In this document: piece after piece, positions 6,764-8,856 of the stretch
Position numbering within the stretch: the first letter of the stretch is position 1
Layout of the letters: every line of letters starts with the position of its first letter
Origin: an uncultured Porphyromonadaceae bacterium
GTDB taxonomy: Bacteria; Bacteroidota; Bacteroidia; Bacteroidales; Muribaculaceae
Length of the DNA: 8,856 bases
Assembly: GCA_905193395.1 (NCBI GenBank)
Contig: CAJJOO010000037.1
Location: 1-8,856 of the forward strand
Reading direction: 5' to 3'
Notes under the pieces: generated by a model
What the model was told of the DNA's origin: nothing
The model's input: the letters and a program-made list of their open reading frames with translations, nothing else
Databases searched by the model: none
Translations under genes and position numbers: made by a program

Positions 6764-7635
6764 TTCTTAATCCTGTTTTGCAGCAGCCCCACGAGGCCCT
6801 TGACATAGTCCTCGTCGGTGGCTACGGAAACATAATTCACGCGGCTGGACATCAGCGTCTCGGCCATAGCCTGCTGGCGGTCGTACCACCATTTGGCATA
6901 GGCCTGCCGGGCGCGTTTGCTCGATGTGTCGACCCACATCAGGGAGTCGGTCTCCAGGTCGCGTACACGCATCAGGCCGACGTCGGGCAACTGGGTGTCA
7001 CGTTTGTCATATACCTGGATAGCCCTGACATCGTGCTTATTGCGGGCCATCTGCAAGGCGTGGCGATAGTCGTCAGCATCGATGAAATCAGAGATAACAA
7101 AAGCGGCGGAACGCTTGCGCATGGCGTCGGTGAAATAACGCAGGGCATGGGCGATGTCGGTTCCGCGGCTCTGCGGCTCGAAGTCCAGCAATTCGCGGAT
7201 AATCAGCAGAATCTGCTTGCGTCCCTTGCGCGGAGGTATGAATTTCTCGATTTTGTCGGAAAAGAAGAGTGCGCCGATTTTGTCGTTGTTCTGCGTGGCC
7301 GAAAATGCCAGAGTGGCTGCGATTTCCGCAATCATCTCGCGCTTCTCGACGCCCGCGGCACCGAATTCGCCGCTACCGGAGACATCAATCAGCAGCATCA
7401 CCGTCAGTTCGCGCTCCTCTTCGTAGACCTTTACGTAGGGTCGTCCGGCGCGTGCGGTGACGTTCCAGTCAATGTCGCGTGTATCGTCGCCGTACTGGTA
7501 TTCGCGCACTTCCGAGAACATCATGCCGCGGCCCTTGAAGGCCGAGTGATACTCGCCGGCAAAGATGTTCTGCGACAGTTCGCGCGACTTTATTTCGATA
7601 CGGCGAACCCGTTTCAGCAATTCATTGGCGTCCAT
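6760..7635 (-). CDS. DUF58 protein with VWA-like fold (soluble MoxR partner)
   Basis: I choose ATG 7635-7633 (M-D-A-N-E-L-L, the usual family N-terminus) over an in-frame GTG two codons upstream at 7641, giving 291 residues. The DUF58 signature is clear at about 43-63: V-R-E-Y-Q-Y-G-D-D at 43-51, then R-D-I-D-W at 53-57, then T-A-R. A VWA-like region follows with an apparently complete metal site: D-V-S-G-S at 84-88, R-G-T-D at 157-160, and Asp 183 in V-I-S-D-F. There is no signal peptide or membrane segment, so it is cytoplasmic, unlike BatA and BatB. DUF58 genes adjacent to moxR are one of the most conserved gene pairs of the MoxR family. The pair is thought to act as an ATPase and its adaptor or substrate. 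It lies 35 nt after the moxR stop; its own stop overlaps the next start by 4 bp. Confidence 0.92.
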   Translation of the reverse strand: MDANELLKRVRRIEIKSRELSQNIFAGEYHSAFKGRGMMFSEVREYQYGDDTRDIDWNVTARAGRPYVKVYEEERELTVMLLIDVSGSGEFGAAGVEKREMIAEIAATLAFSATQNNDKIGALFFSDKIEKFIPPRKGRKQILLIIRELLDFEPQSRGTDIAHALRYFTDAMRKRSAAFVISDFIDADDYRHALQMARNKHDVRAIQVYDKRDTQLPDVGLMRVRDLETDSLMWVDTSSKRARQAYAKWWYDRQQAMAETLMSSRVNYVSVATDEDYVKGLVGLLQNRIKK

Positions 7636-7670
7636 AATCACGGTCAGTCAATAAAGGGGTTGCCGAAGGG

Positions 7671-8666
7671 TCAGGGTACCTGAATCTTATCCAGAATGCC
7701 GGTGATGATTTCGTCGGTGGTAATGTTGTTGGCTTCAGCCTCGTAGGTGAGGCCGATGCGGTGGCGTAGCACGTCGTGGCACACGGCAATCACATCCTCG
7801 GGCACAACGTAGCCGCGGCCGTGGAGGAAAGCGTAGGCACGGGCGGCGCGGGCCAGACCGATGGAGGCACGGGGCGATGCGCCGTAGGCGATGATGCCCT
7901 GCAAGTCTTCAAGACCACATTCGCCGGGGAATCGTGTGGCGAATACGATGTCGACGATATAGCGTTCGATTTTTTCGTCCACGTAAATCTGCTCTACCAC
8001 CTTCTGCGCCTCGATAATCTCGGAAGGATGTACCACAGGGGCGGGAAAGGGGTGCTCGGCGGCGATGTTCTGGCGCACGATCACACGTTCCTCCTCGCGC
8101 GAGGGATAGCCGATAATCACCTTCATCAGGAAACGGTCCACCTGCGCTTCGGGCAGGGGATATGTTCCTTCCTGCTCGATGGGGTTCTGTGTGGCCATCA
8201 CCAGGAACGGCTCTTTCAGGGTGAAAGTCTCGTCGCCGATAGTCACCTGGTGTTCCTGCATGGCTTCGAGCAGAGCGCTCTGCACCTTGGCGGGGGCGCG
8301 GTTGATTTCATCGGCCAGAACGAGGTTGGCGAACACCGGGCCTTTCTTGACGGTGAACGATTCGGTGCGGGGGCTGTAGACCATTGTACCCACAACGTCG
8401 GCGGGGAGCATATCGGGCGTGAACTGGATGCGGCTGAAATGCGCGTCGATAAGTTGGGCCAGCGACTTGATGGCGAGGGTCTTTGCCAGACCGGGAACAC
8501 CTTCCAGAAGGATGTGGCCGCCCGAAAGCAGGGCTATGAGCAGCGAGTCGACAAGATGTTTCTGGCCTACGATGGTGCGGTCCATGCCGTGGGTTATGAG
8601 TTGGGCCAAACCGGCCTTTGATGCGACCAGAGCATTCAGGTCGCGGATATTTACAGATTCGGTCAT
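7671..8666 (-). CDS. moxR: MoxR-family AAA+ ATPase
   Basis: The protein has 331 residues, the standard length for MoxR. Walker A is G-V-P-G-L-A-K-T at 56-63, Walker B is L-V-L-A-D-E at 115-120, and sensor 1 is Asn 161 in M-A-T-Q-N-P. The Q-V-D-R-F motif at 175-179 carries a likely arginine finger, and sensor 2 lies in Y-G-A-S-P-R at 261-266. All catalytic parts are present, so it should be an active ring-forming ATPase. No membrane segment is seen, placing it in the cytoplasm. MoxR proteins are regarded as chaperone-like factors that act with VWA-domain proteins. Here three VWA-type genes (DUF58, batA, batB) follow in the same operon. It is the first gene, preceded by a 190-bp AT-rich leader with a candidate promoter. 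No Shine-Dalgarno is obvious before the ATG, which is common in Bacteroidota. Confidence 0.95.
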   Translation of the reverse strand: MTESVNIRDLNALVASKAGLAQLITHGMDRTIVGQKHLVDSLLIALLSGGHILLEGVPGLAKTLAIKSLAQLIDAHFSRIQFTPDMLPADVVGTMVYSPRTESFTVKKGPVFANLVLADEINRAPAKVQSALLEAMQEHQVTIGDETFTLKEPFLVMATQNPIEQEGTYPLPEAQVDRFLMKVIIGYPSREEERVIVRQNIAAEHPFPAPVVHPSEIIEAQKVVEQIYVDEKIERYIVDIVFATRFPGECGLEDLQGIIAYGASPRASIGLARAARAYAFLHGRGYVVPEDVIAVCHDVLRHRIGLTYEAEANNITTDEIITGILDKIQVP

Positions 8667-8748
8667 GGTCTGTTGCTTGGTGTATGTTTTGTTTTATGAA
8701 GATTAATGGTTGCAGCAGCAGGTACATTTGTGCCGCCTATTTACGACA

Positions 8749-8756
8749 CAAAGTTA
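8749..8756 (-). promoter_or_regulatory. Candidate Bacteroidota -7 promoter element of the bat operon
   Basis: The minus strand reads TAACTTTG at 8756-8749, a perfect match to the Bacteroidota primary-sigma -7 consensus TAnnTTTG. A T-rich stretch with TTAACG and TTTT lies about 18-20 nt upstream (around 8771-8780) where the -33 element should be, but it is a poor match to TTTG. Transcription would begin around 8740-8745, giving a 5' leader of roughly 75 nt before the moxR ATG. The position in an AT-rich gap just before the first gene supports the call; the -33 box is the weak point. Confidence 0.5.
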
Positions 8757-8795
8757 CAACTATAACAACTAAAACGTTAATAAGTAAGTGTTAAA

Positions 8796-8815
8796 TTAAA
8801 CTATTATAAGTTTAA
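8796..8815. promoter_or_regulatory. Perfect 7-bp inverted repeat upstream of the bat promoter
   Basis: TTAAACT (8796-8802) and AGTTTAA (8809-8815) are exact reverse complements separated by ATTATA. The centre lies about 50 nt upstream of the candidate -7 element, a plausible place for an activator or repressor dimer. The region is very AT-rich, so chance formation is quite possible. No known regulator motif was recognised. Confidence 0.25.
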
Positions 8816-8856
8816 CAAGATAAACCCTTAACCACTTTTATCAATTGTACGATTTT

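Larger units (their letters stand above)
8667..8856. other. AT-rich intergenic leader upstream of moxR
   Basis: These 190 bases are markedly more AT-rich than the rest of the window and hold no convincing gene on either strand. They contain the candidate minus-strand promoter, the inverted repeat listed separately, and a plus-strand TACATTTG (8723-8730) that matches the -7 consensus by sequence only. No terminator hairpin with a T-run was seen for a gene beyond the right edge. The base composition shift itself supports a regulatory region. Confidence 0.7.

Noticed and set aside
6751..8621. Long plus-strand open frames opposite the DUF58 gene and moxR (6751-7683 and 7776-8621)
   Set aside because: Both mirror genes with complete signatures on the minus strand and show no domain of their own.
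8308..8727. A 139-codon minus-strand frame starting in the moxR leader (M-Y-L-L-L-Q-P) and overlapping moxR out of frame
   Set aside because: Most of it is a shifted reading of moxR with Pro/Arg-rich shadow composition; no ribosome-binding signal or domain. A short regulatory leader peptide cannot be excluded but nothing supports it.

Overview
The window carries one long minus-strand operon from a Bacteroidota bacterium. It is read from right (about 8750) to left (about 115). Gene content and order match the Bacteroides aerotolerance (Bat) locus: moxR, a DUF58 protein, a small BatD-like membrane protein, batA, batB, batC, batD, batE, then the start of rsgA. The coding DNA is GC-rich and the 190-bp leader is strongly AT-rich. 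The leader holds a perfect match to the Bacteroidota -7 element (TAnnTTTG). These traits suggest a GC-rich Bacteroidales member, perhaps Muribaculaceae-like, but the genus cannot be fixed from the sequence alone.

Layout. 8667-8856 is the leader, with a candidate promoter and a perfect 7-bp inverted repeat. 7671-8666 is the MoxR AAA+ ATPase. 6760-7635 is a soluble DUF58/VWA-like protein. 5816-6763 is a membrane protein that looks like a shortened BatD. 4829-5815 and 3757-4788 are the paired membrane VWA proteins BatA and BatB. 3053-3754 is the TPR protein BatC, with a Gln/Asp-rich tail encoded by an 18-bp tandem repeat. 1163-3025 is BatD. 396-1166 is BatE (TPR, two membrane segments, SH3-like domain). 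Genes overlap by 4 bp (ATGA) at three junctions, abut at one, and are 2 to 40 nt apart elsewhere, so they almost certainly form one transcript.

How the genes fit together. From signal peptides, membrane segments and positive-inside loops I infer two sides. MoxR and DUF58 are cytoplasmic. The VWA domains of BatA and BatB, the TPR parts of BatC and BatE, the SH3-like domain of BatE and the Ig-like parts of BatD and its small relative face the periplasm. BatD and the small relative each put a similar helical domain into the cytoplasm. A MoxR ATPase plus VWA partners is generally regarded as a chaperone-like pair. The Bat locus is linked to oxygen/stress tolerance and envelope integrity, but its molecular job is unsettled.

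The left end is anomalous. Bases 1 to about 126 read on the plus strand as the S1 domain of the Tex RNA-binding protein. Bases 399 down to about 112 read on the minus strand as the N-terminus of the GTPase RsgA. The two fragments face each other, both are cut off, and they share a stretch of up to 15 bp (112-126) compatible with either protein. This is either a chimeric join in the assembly or a real rearrangement breaking both genes; I think the artefact is more likely. No RNA genes, CRISPR arrays or insertion sequences were seen. The bat operon itself is a known system; I do not see a wholly new system here.
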